A stretch of DNA of 64,000 nt, taken from positions 10,441,455 to 10,505,454 of the forward strand of contig JAAALK010000082.1 in the NCBI GenBank assembly GCA_019279435.1. Direction: 5' to 3'. The notes under the pieces were generated by a model. It ran no database searches, was not told the DNA's origin, and was given only the letters and a program-made list of their open reading frames with translations. Each line of letters begins with the position of its first letter. Position 1 is the first letter of the stretch. Source of the stretch: Zizania palustris. Its lineage: Eukaryota > Streptophyta > Magnoliopsida > Poales > Poaceae. Both the position numbers and the translations under genes were made by a program. Positions 1 to 12,305 of this stretch are shown here, piece by piece.

Positions 1-3000
1 TTCCTTTTCCCAAGTGGCTTCTTCGGCGGGATGGTTGTTCCATTGAACCTTGCAGAAGCGAACTACATGACTCCTGGTTACTCTTTCTTTGGTTTCCAAG
101 ATCTTGATGGGTTTCTCTATGTAGGTCAAGTCTTCTTGGACATTGAGCTGCTGAAGGTCGGCTTGCTCGGTGGGTACACAGAGGCACTTCTTCAGCTGAG
201 AGACATGGAACACATCATGAACTCCTGCCAAGGATGGAGGCAGTTCGAGTTGATATGCCACTTCTCCTTGTCGTCGGAGGATCTGGAAGGGTCCGACGTA
301 GCGGGGTGCTAGTTTGCCTTTCATGTTGAACCTTTGAGTGCCACGGAGGGGAGTGACTCGGAGATAGACATAATCGCCCTCCTCAAAGGCTAGGTCTCTT
401 CGACGGTTGTCGGCATAGCTCTTTTGCCGAGATTGGGCTGCCTTCAATCGGTCTCTTATGATCTTAACCTTCTCTTCAGCTTCTCTTAATAGATCAGTCC
501 CAAACAGTTGCGACTCTCCGGTTTGATCCCAGAGCAACGGCGTTCTGCACTTACGTCCATAGAGTGCTTCGAACGGGGACATTTGCAGGCTGGCTTGATA
601 GCTGTTGTTGTAGGAGAACTCTACATACGGTAAGTTCTTGTCCCACATTCCGCCAAAGTCTAGAGCACAAGCTCTAAGCATATCCTCCAATATCTGGTTG
701 ACCCTTTCGGTTTGACCGTCAGTCTGTGGATGATAGGCGGTACTAAAGTTCAGTCGGGTGCCGAGTTCCTCTTGAAGGTTCTTCCAAAACTTGGAGGTAA
801 ACTGACTCCCACGGTCAGATACAATCTTTTTAGGAACTCCGTGAAGGCACACGATCCGGGTCATATACAATTCGGCCAGCTTGGCGACGGTGTAAGTTGT
901 CTTGACTGGAACGAAGTGAGGTACCTTGGTGAGTCGGTCGACGATCACCCAGATAGAATCATGGCCAGCTTGGGTCCTGGGCAGTCCCGTGATGAAGTCC
1001 ATTCCTATTTCTTCCCACTTCCATTCAGGGACCTTGAGAGGTTGAAGAAGTCCGGCAGGCCTCTGATGCTCTGCCTTGACTCGTCGGCATGTGTCGCACT
1101 TGGCCACATACTCTGCTATTTCTCTCTTCATGCTGACCCACCAATATTTTTCCTTTAGGTCTTGATACATCTTCGTACTCCCGGGATGGATGGAGTATAA
1201 TGTATCGTGGGCTTCTTGAAGGATGAGGGTCTTCAATCCAGGTAGGTTGGGTACGCAGATCCGGTTTCCGAACCAGATGGTACCATGCTCGTCCTCTGAA
1301 AATCTGGGGGCTTTACCCTTTCTCATGTTCTGCTGGATCTCCAGGATGTCCAGGTCTTCCTTCTGCTTTTCTCGGATCTGGTCTATTAAGATAGGCCGAG
1401 ATTCCAAGGCAGCGAGGTACGCTCGGGTGGCGATCCCTAGGTTTAGCCTTTCCATCTCCTTGTAGAGTAAAGGAGCTTGGTCCTGAATCATGATGGCATT
1501 GCAGTACCCTTTTCGACTAAGGGCGTCTGCCACCACATTCGCTTTGCCCGGATGATAATGGATGCCCAAGTCGTAATCCTTTATCAGTTCCAACCATCTC
1601 CTTTGCCTGAGGTTCAGATCTGGTTGGGTGAATATGTACTTGAGGCTCTTGTGGTCGGTGAAGACCTCACACCGATTCCCCACAAGGTAATGTCTCCATA
1701 TCTTCAAGGCATGAACCACGGCTGCTAAGTTCCAGGTCGTGGGTCGGGTAGTTCAGCTCATGCGGTCTCAGTTGCCGGGAGGCGTAGGATATCACTTTCC
1801 CTTCTTGCATTAAGACGCATCCCAATCCTTGACGAGAGGCATCACAGTAGACGTGGAAGTCTTTCCGGATGTCTGGCAGAGTCAGAATAGGAGCTGACAC
1901 TAGCTTCTTCTTGAGGGTCTGGAAGCTTTCTTCGCAGTCGGGGGTCCATTCAAACTTCACTTCCTTCTGCAGAAGTCTGGTCATAGGCTTGGCGATCTTG
2001 GAAAAATTCTCGATGAACCGGCGATAGTATCCGGCCAATCCGAGAAAACTCCGGATCTCGGTCACCATTGTGGGCTGCAGCCAGTTGGTTACCGCTTCAA
2101 CGGTGGTTGGGTCCACTGCTATTCCTCCGGCAGATATAACATGACCGATGAACTTCACCCCAGGCGACCAAAATTCGCATTTGCTGTATTTGGCGTACAG
2201 TTGCTGCTCCCTTAGCTTTCCGAGGGTCAGGCAGAGGTGAGTCTCGTGTTCTTCCTTGGTCTTGGAGTAAACGACGATATCGTCGATGAATACCATGATG
2301 AACTTGTCCAAGAACTCCATGAATACATTGTTCATCATATTCATGAAAAAGGCCGGGGCATTCGTGAGTCCGAACGACATCAAGGTGTACTCGTAGAGTC
2401 CATAGCGGGAGGTGAAGGCATTCTTGGGTATGTCTTCTTCCCTAATCCTCAATTGGTGATAACCTGACCTGAGGTCAATCTTGGAAAACACTAAGGATCC
2501 TTTCAGCTGATCGAATAGGTCGTCGATCCGAGGCAATGGGTACTTGTTCTTAATGGTTACGTCGTTCAAGGCTCTATAGTCCACGCACATCCTCTTGGTC
2601 TTGTCCTTCTTCATGGCAAATATAACCGGTGCACCCCAGGGTGAGGTACTCGGTCGAATATACCCTTTTTGCTCTAGGTCTTCGATGTTGCTCTTGACTT
2701 CAGCTAGTTCATTAGCGGCCATCTGGTACGGGCGCTTGGAGATTGGAGTGGTCCCGGGGACAAGTTCGATTCTGAATTCGATGTCCCGCTTGGGAGGCAT
2801 TCCGGGTAGGTCTTCAGGGAAGACATCCGCAAACTCCTTGACTATAGGTACCTCTTCAAGAGCTATCGAGCGAAGGGATGCTCCGAGTGGCTTGCGACTG
2901 GTCATCCGAAAGGTGACGGCTGCGCCTTCAGGGTTGGTCACTGTGACGGATTTGTTGGCACAGTCGATCACTCCCTTGTGCTTCATCAACCAATCCATCC

Positions 3001-3316
3001 CTAGTATAAGGTCAAGTCCGGTGCATTGGATGAGAACTGGCTCGGCCCGAAACAGTACTCCTTGGATGTCAATTTGAACCTTAGGGCTGTATAAGCGGGC
3101 TAAGGTCCTATTGCCGGGAGTGGCAATCACCATGGGAATGGGTAGAGGGAGCACGTCGAATTCGTTTGTTTTCACAAAATCTTCCGAGACGAAGGAGTGT
3201 GTTGCTCCAGAGTCAAATAATATGACGGCCGGTACGGAATTCACAGTAAACAGTACCGAGCACGACTTCAGGAGCCTCCTGAGCTTCCTCCGCGCTGATG
3301 TGGTTGACGCGGGCAC
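1..3316 (-). pseudogene. pol of element T: protease, RT, RNase H, integrase, chromodomain start
   Basis: The protease motif LFDSGATHSFV opens the frame, near a frame change from gag at about 3240. RT follows, with the SKIDLRSGYHQ and FIDDIVVYSK motifs, then RNase H with YCDASRQGLGCVL. A one-base insertion at 1727-1728 shifts the frame inside RNase H, just after HDLEL. From there the minus strand stays open to base 1. It encodes the rest of RNase H, an HHCC zinc finger, and an integrase core with D at 997-999, D at 814-816 and E at 705-707; 35 residues separate the last two, as expected for DD35E. At the edge is the beginning of a chromodomain-like segment (VQWNNHPAEEATWE). With only the frameshifts broken, the inactivation is probably not ancient. 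Confidence 0.9.
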
Positions 3317-4430
3317 GAACCGCCTGGTTGGAGGCCACGCCTTGAGCTTGCTTGGGGTGGGGACACTGGTGTGCGTAGTGCCCTTCCTTGCGGCAGTTGA
3401 AGCAGACGACTGGCCTCCCTTGGCGATCCTTCAAGATCGGGGCCTTGGCGGCTGATGTCGGCTGAGTGGCCGGAGCTGGTGGAGCGAGGCGAGGATGCCC
3501 GACGTTGGATCCACCGGCGGCGTGAGTGGCCTGTAGGCAGGCCGAGGATGGTAGGCGGGCGCTGGTGGCGGAGGGACGAAGCGGGGCCTCTGAGAGTTCG
3601 CCTACTGATGCTTGAAGGCGATCATCTTCCTCTTCTTGAGGTCCAGCTTGTTCTGCTCAGTCTCTTGAATGAGCGCTTTGTTGACTAGCCGTTGGAAGTC
3701 GGCGTAGTCGGTGGCGACGAGCTGGATGGACAGCTCATCCTTAAGTCCCTGGAGGAACTTGGCTTGGCGGAGGGCATCGGTGCGCACTTCCTCCGGTGTG
3801 TAGCGGGCGAGGCGATTGAACTCATGGAGGTACTCCATGACGGTCCGGTTGCCTTGTTGCAGGTCGTGGAACTCCTGTTGTTTTACCGCAATGACACCGG
3901 CAGGGACGTGGGCGGCACGAAAGGCGATGGTGAACTCCGCCCAAGTCACCACGTGGTCCTCTGGCTGGGACTCACGGTAGTTGTCCCACCATTCAGCGGC
4001 GGGACCCTGGAGCTGGTAAGTGGCGAAAGGCCACTCGCTCCCGATCGGTGCAGGGGAGGAGGTCGAGCTTCTTTCCGATGGTGCGAAGCCAATCTCCGGC
4101 CTCCATCGGGTTGGTGGTGCTCGAGAAGATGGGCGGGCGCACGAGCAGGAACTCCGAGAGCTGTGGAGCGGGCACGGGTGCTGGTGCGCGAGGGGCGGGT
4201 TCCCCGTTCTGCAGACGGTCCAGCTGAACCTGTTGGTTCTGCATTTGGGTGAGGAGGGCGGTGATCAGATGGTTTTGATTCGCCATCATCTCCGCCAAGG
4301 TGGGGTGGTTGGCGGAGGGCGACCCAGACTGACGCGGGCCCGTTGCACCCCAGTTGGGCACAACACCCTCGGGCGCATCACGGCTTCCTCCTGCTCCATT
4401 GTTGGAGCCGGTGTTCTGGTGGTCGGCCAT
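3213..4430 (-). pseudogene. gag of element T (broken)
   Basis: The capsid/nucleocapsid polyprotein starts at ATG 4430. The N-terminal part contains the WLRTIGKKLDLLPC segment typical of plant Ty3 gag. A single-base insertion near 4024-4026 shifts the frame. The middle of the retrotransposon gag domain continues in 3952-3602 and ends at a TAG after a lysine-rich stretch. The nucleocapsid zinc knuckle CFNCRKEGHYAHQCP (CX2CX4HX4C) lies near 3400 in another frame, so there is a further frameshift between. At least two frame changes and one stop make it a pseudogene. It leads directly into pol. Confidence 0.85.
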
Positions 4431-4616
4431 TTTCTGAATTCATGAGGTTATAAGGCAAAAGTTGACAACACAATTAACAAGAGTAGCTCATGCATAAAAA
4501 TTAAGTGGTAGAAAAATGTTCATTACAACCAAGTTCTTATTCTACCCACAACACACTCGTCGTGGGTAGCACCACATACAAAATCATGCCTTTTATTAAA
4601 TAGCGACTCCTAACGC

Positions 4617-5394
4617 CTACTCGCCACCGGAGGCGGTCTCCGTGCTCTCGGAACCACGAGTACGCGGCTCCAGAGGGATGGTGGGTTCGAGAAAATTCTC
4701 GATGATGGAGTCGGAGACGAGGCTGGGGCGTGGTGCAGGGGCGCTGGTAGAGGGTCTGGCGGGGGAGGGTCGTGGCGGAGTCCTCTTGGGGCGAGGGAGG
4801 GGCTCACAGATGGGCTTCTTCTTCCTGGGAAGAAGAGGAACCATCTTCGCAATATCCTTCTGCAGCTGCATGATCTTGCGTTGTAGCTCGCCGTTCTGCT
4901 GGATCAAGTTCTTCGTTTCTTCACGAAGGAACTCAACTGCCTCATGGTGCTCGTCAGCGTCGAGCACTGCCTCGGTGTGGAGGTCGTCCATGGCCTGTAG
5001 AAGACGCGACTACCGGGCCATGACCGGATCACGCACGGAGTGAACTCCGAGGTAGATCATCCTCAGCTCCGGGAGTACACTTCGGCACGAGCCGGAAGGA
5101 CGAGTTCTGAAGACGATCGTCGTAGATCATCCTCAGCTCCATGAGGGCCTGGAGGGCGACTCGTTGGCACGCGACGTCGAAAGTCGGGCCTCCAAGTGCG
5201 GTGGTGTAGGGCGGCAGGTGTTCTCCGGAGCCGTGGACGGCGAGGGAGACGTCGCAAGGCCCGGCGAACTCGTCGGGATACACTCCTTGGAATTCGGGTT
5301 CGAAGAGGAACCCGAGGAAGGTGAGCATCATACGGAGCTCCCGGACGAAGCCCTCGTAGTGGCGGCAGTAGCTGTGGACTTGGTAGATAGGCAT
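4617..5394 (-). pseudogene. uORF of element T, between PBS and gag, function unknown
   Basis: Two sense-orientation reading frames follow the PBS and precede gag. The first starts at a true ATG (5394) and encodes about 120 residues rich in Tyr, Phe and Leu. The second (from ATG 4991) encodes about 124 residues with a heptad-like E/Q/L stretch that looks like a coiled coil, then a Pro/Arg-rich tail. Reading through the gap shows one frame change and one stop near 5000-5050, so these are probably the two halves of one protein of about 250 residues. An 18-bp direct repeat (5054-5071 and 5124-5141) lies at the break. I recognise no domain. A spurious pair of ORFs is possible, but the antisense frames are no better and the coiled coil argues for real coding. 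Confidence 0.5.
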
Positions 5395-5517
5395 CTACAA
5401 AACAGCAAGTTGAATACAAGTGAGGAGAGGAACAAAGTTTATAAAGTAGATTTTCGAGAAATAATTTCCTGTGGCTAATGGCTAGGCGGGCCTGTTTGGC
5501 TTCCTACAGTCGAGTCG

Positions 5518-5529
5518 GCTCTGATACCA
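5518..5529 (-). other. Primer-binding site of element T
   Basis: The minus strand reads TGGTATCAGAGC three bases inside the LTR end. This is the standard complement of the 3' end of plant initiator Met-tRNA, used by many plant LTR retrotransposons to prime minus-strand DNA synthesis. Confidence 0.9.
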
Positions 5530-5532
5530 TCT

Positions 5533-8500
5533 TGTGGCGCCCCGATTTATCAAATCGAGACATTATTGAATTTCCATAGAAAAACAATAATACAAGAGGT
5601 TCATCATGCGACAATCGTACATACGACAGTATTCATGGTACGCAGACCATATTTATTACATCAAAGTCTTAGTAAAAAAACCGTAATAAATAATTAAACA
5701 GCGGCATGACGAACATCTTCTTCAGGATCTTTCTTCTCGACTGGGTCGCTACTCCAGACCGTCTTCATAGTAAGCATCCTCTGTGGGGTCCAACGGGTAT
5801 GAGTACAAAAAGTACTCAACAAGCCACCGCAAATGCAAGTAATAATGCAGGATAATAAACAAGGAAGGGTAATGGCTAACATGGCGGAAAAGTACAGTTT
5901 CAGTTATTGCATTTAGTGTAATCATATTTTAATCATGCGGAAAGTAAACATGAACATCATCAACATCAACTAACTCGAGGGGTACAGTCAGCCCCACCTC
6001 GCTCAACAGTCCTTACATGTCAATCCATCATGCACATACATATTCAAAGTAAACTAACTGGGGGATGTCACGCAACCCGCCCTTGACCGTGGGCTCGGCT
6101 TTTCGAAAAGATTTAAGACTCTGATCAGAGATGTACTACTGTACCCACAAGGCACGCACTCATCCCAAACGAGATGACCCATACCACGGGAACTCGTGCC
6201 AAAACCTCGATATGAGATGTTCCAAGCGATAACCACCCGCTCTAGGTTTCGCCGGCGCGCCGGGCCGCATCCCGGCTAACGTCGCACCCCCTTTTGCGCC
6301 ACATTGGTACAAGTCACCTGCAGGTGCAACTTGACCCATCTCCAAATGGTGGCCTCGGTTTGGAACAACCCATACCTTAGTTAGGACTTACCCACTAGAC
6401 TTGTGGTTAGTACGTAAGTGTATTGCAATGGATCCCTCAGACCGGTCCTTATAGTGCCCCGGGTGCTACCGACCAATGCCCTAGCTTGCACCCGGAACCC
6501 ACCATGCATACACTCGCAACCATGACTCATCACCAACAGAATTTCCAAGGATAAGAAGTAACGGGGATCATATAATAGAACCATTTTGCTACGACTCATT
6601 TTTATCCTATAGCGATCGTGTCAATACATTGGACACTAGCTAATATCATTGATCATATGGCGACAAGGAGGTTAGGCGAGATAGCATGGCTTGGGTTGCA
6701 CATCAAGGTCGGGGGATCCTAAATAAATATAATGTAAGGGTTCATTTGACTAATGCATGTATAACCTATGTGTTTTAGCGATAGTTTAATCAAACATGGG
6801 TTCAATATGCTCAAAAGATTGGTTTGGTGACTTGCCTTGTTCAGCAAAGGGAGAGGGAGGGACTTCGGGGAAGTACTCCGGCTCCTCGGCGACGTCGTAG
6901 TCTTTTTAATATAATAAAGTAAAATAAAATGAATACAACATTTAACCAAAAAATATAACATCATAATAATCACATAGGGTTAAGTTGGTTTGATTAAAAA
7001 TAAATCAAGTTGTTAGGGTTCTGAAATTCAGTTTATAGATAATTTTAAAAGAAATTAAAATGAAGTGTTGTCCTTTGAAAAAGGGTTTTAAAAGTGGTTA
7101 TTCTCATTTTTAAGTCCTCAAATAAATTTAAAATGAAAGTCCCAGGGAAAACTTAGGGGTTTCTTCATATCAACAGGAAATAAATAAACACAAACCTTAC
7201 TGGATTTTAAATAATTTAAATTTACATTTTAACCTAAGGGTATTTGAATGTTCATTTAAATAAACATGAAATGTCTAAAGTAAACCTACTGTTTTTATTG
7301 CATAAACATGTAGAGAATAATATTATGAATTTTCTGAAATTGGAATGGCAATTTTTAGAGTTCAAATGCGCCAGATATGAATTTTACAAGTTTAAAAGCA
7401 TTTCTGAAATTCATTTTCAATTTTTAAACCCCTTGGGTCCACGGTGAGCCAGGCCCACGGTGAACCCGCGCACTGTGCGCGTGCAGCGGGTCGATCTGGA
7501 CCGTTGGATCCAGATCCAACATGCGCAGGCGAGGCGGGGCGCTTAAGTGACAACGGACGGCCAGGATTAAAACGTGCGAAAGGGTACTACGTGGACGCAC
7601 GAGATCGAACGTGGGTTTTAAATGGAAATGGACGCGCGAGATTAAAACGTAACGCTTTGACCAGATCCGACGGTGCGGATTAGATCGTGTACGTGGGCTT
7701 ACACGCGTCGTCCGATCGTGATCGCACGGTCGGAATCAGATCCGACACGGCACGGGTACTCGACCCGTGCCGGTCGTCTTCTCCGGCGACAGCGAGCGGG
7801 CCAGCGGCCACGGCGGGTGATGGCGGTCGGGTCTAAGGCCTAAAATGGAAAGAGGGGTTCACGGGGATCACGAGGGTACCCTTGCGGCGGCGAGTGGTCG
7901 ATGGAGTGAGGCCGGCGACGAGCGGAGGCGGTGGAGGCGTTCGGGTCCTTGGCGACGACGGCGATCCAGCGGGGTTCGTCGTCGACGGAGTGGTGGCCGA
8001 GGTCGGTGAGGTCCCGGCGGTCACGACGGTGCGGTCGGCGTGGACAGAGAGGGGCTCCGGCGACGGCGAGCGGCGGCTGGAGGACGGGCGGCGGTGGTGC
8101 GCTAAAATGTGGAATGCAGGAGCTCTGTTCGGTCTGGGTGCACTTGAACGCGTGAACCGAACGCGGTGGAGGGCAGGGGTTTAAATAGGGTCATCGGCGA
8201 GGGCAGAGGGGGCGTGATTGGCGGTGGCCGGAGATAAATGCGATTTGACGCCGGCGAGCTCGGGTTGAACGCGGTTCAACGCACCTGGACGCGAATCGGG
8301 CGAAATTAATAGGGGGAAACGGTCGGCGCGTTGAGGGGAATTCATTGCCGGTGACGAATTTAAGGGAGGGGGCCGGCGGGGGCGGATCCGAGGCGGGATT
8401 AGGGCTTCGGCCGGCGAGGGGGGGATTTGGGGGCGGATCCCGCGGGGAAGACGGGTCCGACAGGTGGGCCGGGGTGGTCAGCGAGTGCGAGTGCGTGAGA

Positions 8501-8976
8501 GAGGGGGCTGATGGGTGGGGCCGCGGTGTCGGGTGCGCGCGCGAGGGGAGGAATTCGGCGCCGACAGGTGGGGTCGGGGTGTCGGGTGCGCGCGAGAGAG
8601 GAGAGGGGGTCACTGACGGGTGGGCTCCACTAGTCAGAAGGCGCGCGCGGGTGGGATTGGGCTGGGCCGGCCGGGAGAGAGAAGGGAGGGGAGGAGCCCA
8701 ATACTGTTTGAAACTATTTTCTGAATAAAATAATTCCAGGGAATAGATTAAAATCTTAGGGCTACTTCCAAGGTTGGTAAAAATCTATAAAAATTCTCAA
8801 AATATATTTTGGTCTTAGGGTCATATACAAAAAGTTTCACCTCCTAATTTGGCCATCTACTCTATGTTGTAGTTCAATTGGTATAAAAAGGGTATTTAAT
8901 AGCATTTTCAGAAATATATATTTCAGGAAATTGAATTTAATAATATTTTATTGTTTTGAAAATTTGGGGTGTTACA
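5533..8976 (-). repeat. 5' LTR of element T (3,444 bp)
   Basis: On the minus strand it opens with TGTAACACCCC at 8976 and closes with GGCGCCACA at 5533, so it has the TG...CA ends of an LTR. Three bases later comes a primer-binding site, which fixes the inner edge. The outer half is AT-rich (8700-8976); the middle (about 7440-8700) is strongly GC- and CpG-rich; the rest is mixed. ORFs found in the GC-rich part on both strands look like composition artefacts. The partner LTR is outside the window, so the outer edge rests on the TG terminus alone. Confidence 0.85.
8179..8188 (-). promoter_or_regulatory. Candidate TATA box of the T LTR
   Basis: The minus strand reads CTATTTAAAC inside the GC-rich central part of the LTR, about 800 bp after the LTR start. 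This is the only convincing TATA-like motif I saw there on that strand. It is a motif-only call, so the transcription start is inferred. Confidence 0.4.
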
Positions 8977-10477
8977 CATTTCAATGTGGTGCTCCGAAAG
9001 GAGACACTTCGGAGGATGGTGGTCAAGTCCTCAGGAGTGAGGCAAGGCTGACAAGTGTGCTCCAGACGGAGGTACTTGGAAGGACACCTTACGAAGGTCT
9101 CATAAGTCAAGGATCATCAAAGGCATGGTCCGTAGAAGGCACTTTGGGAATGTGCTCTAGTTGGAGACATTACGAAGGTGTGATTATGGAGATGCTTCAT
9201 GCGGAGGCCTTGGTAGAAGAAGGGACTTCGAAAGGTGGTGAACAAAACCCTCCAAAGAGAGGTACTTCGAAAGTGGGGCTTCGAAGTCAGGATGTCTTGA
9301 CGTGCTTTGGCCATGCATGGCCTCAGTACACAGATGGGCGGAGTTCGAGCTTGAAGTAGCTGTGAAGTCGTGGTGGTCTAGTCCAGAGGTGATGGTGCGA
9401 ATACTCAAGGGCTTTGACGGCTTCGGCTTAAAACTGTCACTGTATCGAAGACTGACTTTGGTGTAGCGAAGACCTACGGGTTCGAAGCCTGAAACCGAAG
9501 TCACTCCAACACTTCACATTGCAAAGGGGGCTCCGAAGGTTCCAGTCTGCAAAGCTGACACAAAAAGGAGCTTCCAATAAAGTAGGACTGCCAGTTGTAC
9601 CCCTGTGACTACCTATCGCAGAAAACTTTTAAACCGTAGGGGTACTGTAGTCACTTCACATATCAGAGTTGTCCTATAGAAAGAGAGGCATGCTGAGGTC
9701 TAGGGTAACACTTTGAACACTATTCCCTAGGTTTAGAACCTTCTGTACTCCTTGTATCCTAGGTCCAACCGCCACAAACTTGTACTCAGATTTGTGAGCT
9801 TTTTGTGTTCCGTGTTTATGCAATGGATTTTCTGTTCTATCTCTGATTCATTTCTGCATGAACTTGTATTTGTGTTATTTATTTTTCCTGTGATGATTTT
9901 GGGTTGTGCACTTCGTTTTTTGCAAACCAGAGTGTTTACTTTGTGCTTTGCTAATGAAGGTGCATCTATCAATGTTTGTGCAAAGAAAGTTTCTGAGTGT
10001 TTTTGAAGTAGATTCATTTTGTGTGGACTGAGGTATATCCTCAAGATTTCACTAGCGAAGTGTAGATCAGCGTGCGAAGCATATTTTCCCTTAGAGTCTG
10101 TTGAAGCCACTGTGGTGGCACAATTTTGCTAAGTCCTATCCGGAGTACCGTTTCAGTGTGAAGGCTAGCACCAGTTGCTAGTGTGGAGCATCAGAACGAA
10201 GTCCTTTGAGGGGATTCTATCTGAAGCGAAGTGCTGTCGTGCGAAGTCTGACTCTGAGCACCTCCGTGTGCGTAGCCTACTCTTACGAACCCCTGCTTCA
10301 TGCTTTTTGGGTGTCAGAGTGTGAGCGAAGTCTTCTGAGCTTCCAACTTTTTCCCTATGCGAAGTCTGTGTTCGGAGTGTAATCAATACCTCCGAACCAG
10401 ACATTCCGAAGGGTGTGTTCTGAAGTCTGTTTTTTTCAGAAGAAGAATTTTTAAAAGATCCCATTCACCCCCGGACG
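8977..10477 (+). repeat. Remnant of a SIRE-like copia LTR
   Basis: No coding signal is visible. The stretch carries a GACGGCTTCGGCTTAAAACTGTC block that matches the equivalent block in the SIRE-type LTRs at 20150 and 41400, and it ends with ATTCACCCCC, the usual closing block of those LTRs (compare 22370 and 43640). It is full of short CGAAG/CTTCG motifs. The left part is cut by element T and the right part abuts copia RT sequence without a PBS, so it looks truncated at both ends. Confidence 0.5.
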
Positions 10478-11336
10478 CCTATTAGATCTATAGAGATAGG
10501 TAAAAAGGGATAATTGGATTAAACACGTACATTGAAAAGGTATTGTAGAAGTTAAATATGCATAATTCCAATAAAGGTTTTCTGCCAATGTCACATGGTG
10601 TCACACTCAACAAGAGTTAGTGTACTTTGACACCTGATGAGCTAGAGAAGATGAATGTGACTTTTTATGCTTCCGCAATCGGGTCCATTATGTATGTCAT
10701 GCTATGTACACAACAAGATATCTCCTATGCTCTAAGTGTACGAGTAGATACCAATCAAACCCGGGTGAAGGTCATTGGGTGATAGTTAAGAGTATCCTTA
10801 AGTACTTGAAAAGAATTGAGGATATGTTCCTAGTCTATAGAGGTACAAAGGAGCTCGTTGTAAATTATTACATCGATGCTAGCTTCCAAACAAACTTACA
10901 AGGAAGGATTCAAGATCGCAATATAGATTTGTGTTTTGCCTCAATGGAGGAGCAGTAAGATGGAAGAGTTCCAAGCAATAAATGGTTACATATTCAACAA
11001 CGGAGGCTGAGTACATTGCATCTTTTCAAGCTGCGAAAGAGGCTATTTGGATCAGAAAGATTGTTTCTAAGCTGAGTGTTATTCCTAGTGTGTCTAGTCT
11101 AGTGGATCTCTATTGTGATAATAGTGGTGCCATTGCACAAGCCAAGGAGCCTAGGCCACACCGAAAGTCCAAGTACATAATTCAGCACTATCACCTCATC
11201 CGAGAGATTATAGATATAAGTGATGTAAATATACGCAAGGTGCACATGGATTCAAACATTGCCAATCCATCGACGAAGCCTCTCTCATAGCCCAATCATG
11301 AGGCACACTTAAGCTCTATAGGTATTAGATACTTGC
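10478..11336 (+). pseudogene. Copia RT C-terminus and RNase H (broken)
   Basis: Translation shows the end of a Ty1/copia reverse transcriptase (ASAIGSIMYVMLCTQQDISYA, with frame changes) and then RNase H motifs: YSTTEAEYIA, AAKEAIWIRK, LYCDNSGAIAQAKEPR and HYHLIREII. Stop codons and frameshifts at about 10550, 10740 and 10960 break it. The normal tail KPLS is followed at once by a stop near 11290. Nothing upstream of the RT is preserved. Confidence 0.85.
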
Positions 11337-11481
11337 GTTGCGTGAATGAGTCCAACATATGTGAGAGAAGATGTCTCGTCTATGCTAATGTATTTTGGAT
11401 AATTGGTTATCTTTTTCCTTGAATAACTATCTTTTACATTGATTGGCAAATATGTGACTTATTTGTGAAACTCATTGTTTT

Positions 11482-11486
11482 ATAAT
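11482..11486. other. TSD of element A, left copy (ataat)
   Basis: The 5 bp ataat immediately before the LTR start are repeated at 16874-16878 just after the 3' LTR, proving the limits of element A. Confidence 0.9.
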
Positions 11487-12236
11487 TGTTGGGGGGAAAT
11501 AATCCTGTCAGTAGTAAAAGCAGGATAACGAATCCCGAAGATGGCTACAAAGTCTGTGCATGCGGAGCCCACCTGGACTAGATGCCGAAGCACAGGGCGG
11601 TCACCCTGGACTACTAAAAGTGCCCCTCGTAGTAAGCCTCCATGAAGGTTTGATGCCTCCAAAGGCGTGCCAAAGGTAGCAGCGCCAGAAGGCCCGTGGA
11701 GGACCGAACGAAGACCCCCAAGAGATCCCAAAGTCTCCAAAAGGGTCCTCCGAAGACAATTTTGTTTGGAGGGTCAGGGCGGAGCTCTTCCTACTACGAT
11801 GGCCTCCGGACGACAACCACTAAAGTAAAGATGTGACGGCTACAGTACTGGATGACTCCTGTTGAATGGGGCAAGAGGGCCCTGTAGCAATCAGGTCGTG
11901 ACTAAGCTCATGTTAGGGCCATACATGCGCCGTCACTCCAATTAGACATTAGCCTTACTCGGGCAGATGTATAAAACTAGTACCAATGTATCCCTATAGG
12001 GGCTAGGGTATAGGGTTTGTAATGATGAATGTAACTCGGGGGTTAAAGGGTATTTTCCCCATGGTGTCCATTCCTATAAATGCCTTCCCCTCGTATTGTA
12101 TAGACCCCTTCTCAAAAAAGGAAGAAATACAACCATACAACAGAGTTATTATTCCTCCTAGAGGCTCTTCTTAAGGAAAGTCCACTCACATAGTCTAAAC
12201 CACTCAAACCTGTCGGTGTAATCCTTTATGCCAACA
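11487..12236 (+). repeat. 5' LTR of element A (750 bp)
   Basis: It starts TGTTGGGGGG and ends GCCAACA, the termini shared by all Tat elements of this window. A TATA box (CTATAAATG, TATAAAT at 12075-12081) precedes the sequence shared with the internal leader. The PBS follows at once from 12238. Confidence 0.92.
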
Positions 12237-12305
12237 GTTGGCGTCGTCCATGGGGACCCTAGTTGCAAAAGCTAGCATCCCTTCCACTGTACACCCAGAA
12301 AAAAC

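Larger units (their letters stand above)
1..8976 (-). mobile_element. Element T: Tekay-type Ty3/gypsy chromovirus, 5' part
   Basis: Read on the minus strand this is a long LTR (8976-5533), a primer-binding site (5529-5518), a leader with a uORF (5394-4617), gag (4430-3213) and pol (3316-1). Pol runs protease, RT, RNase H, integrase and then the start of a chromodomain at the window edge. That order, with integrase last and a chromodomain-like tail, defines Ty3/gypsy chromoviruses; the long LTR and the Met-tRNA-type PBS fit the Tekay/Del branch. The 3' LTR lies off the left edge, so no TSD can be tested. Several frameshifts and stops make this copy unable to encode its own proteins. Confidence 0.9.

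Noticed and set aside
3692..4445. Plus-strand frames opposite the gag of element T
   Set aside because: Shadows of gag; gag motifs including the zinc knuckle are on the minus strand.
7833..8728. Several frames on both strands of the GC-rich LTR core
   Set aside because: Low stop density in GC-rich DNA, no family motif, low-complexity Pro/Arg/Gly composition.
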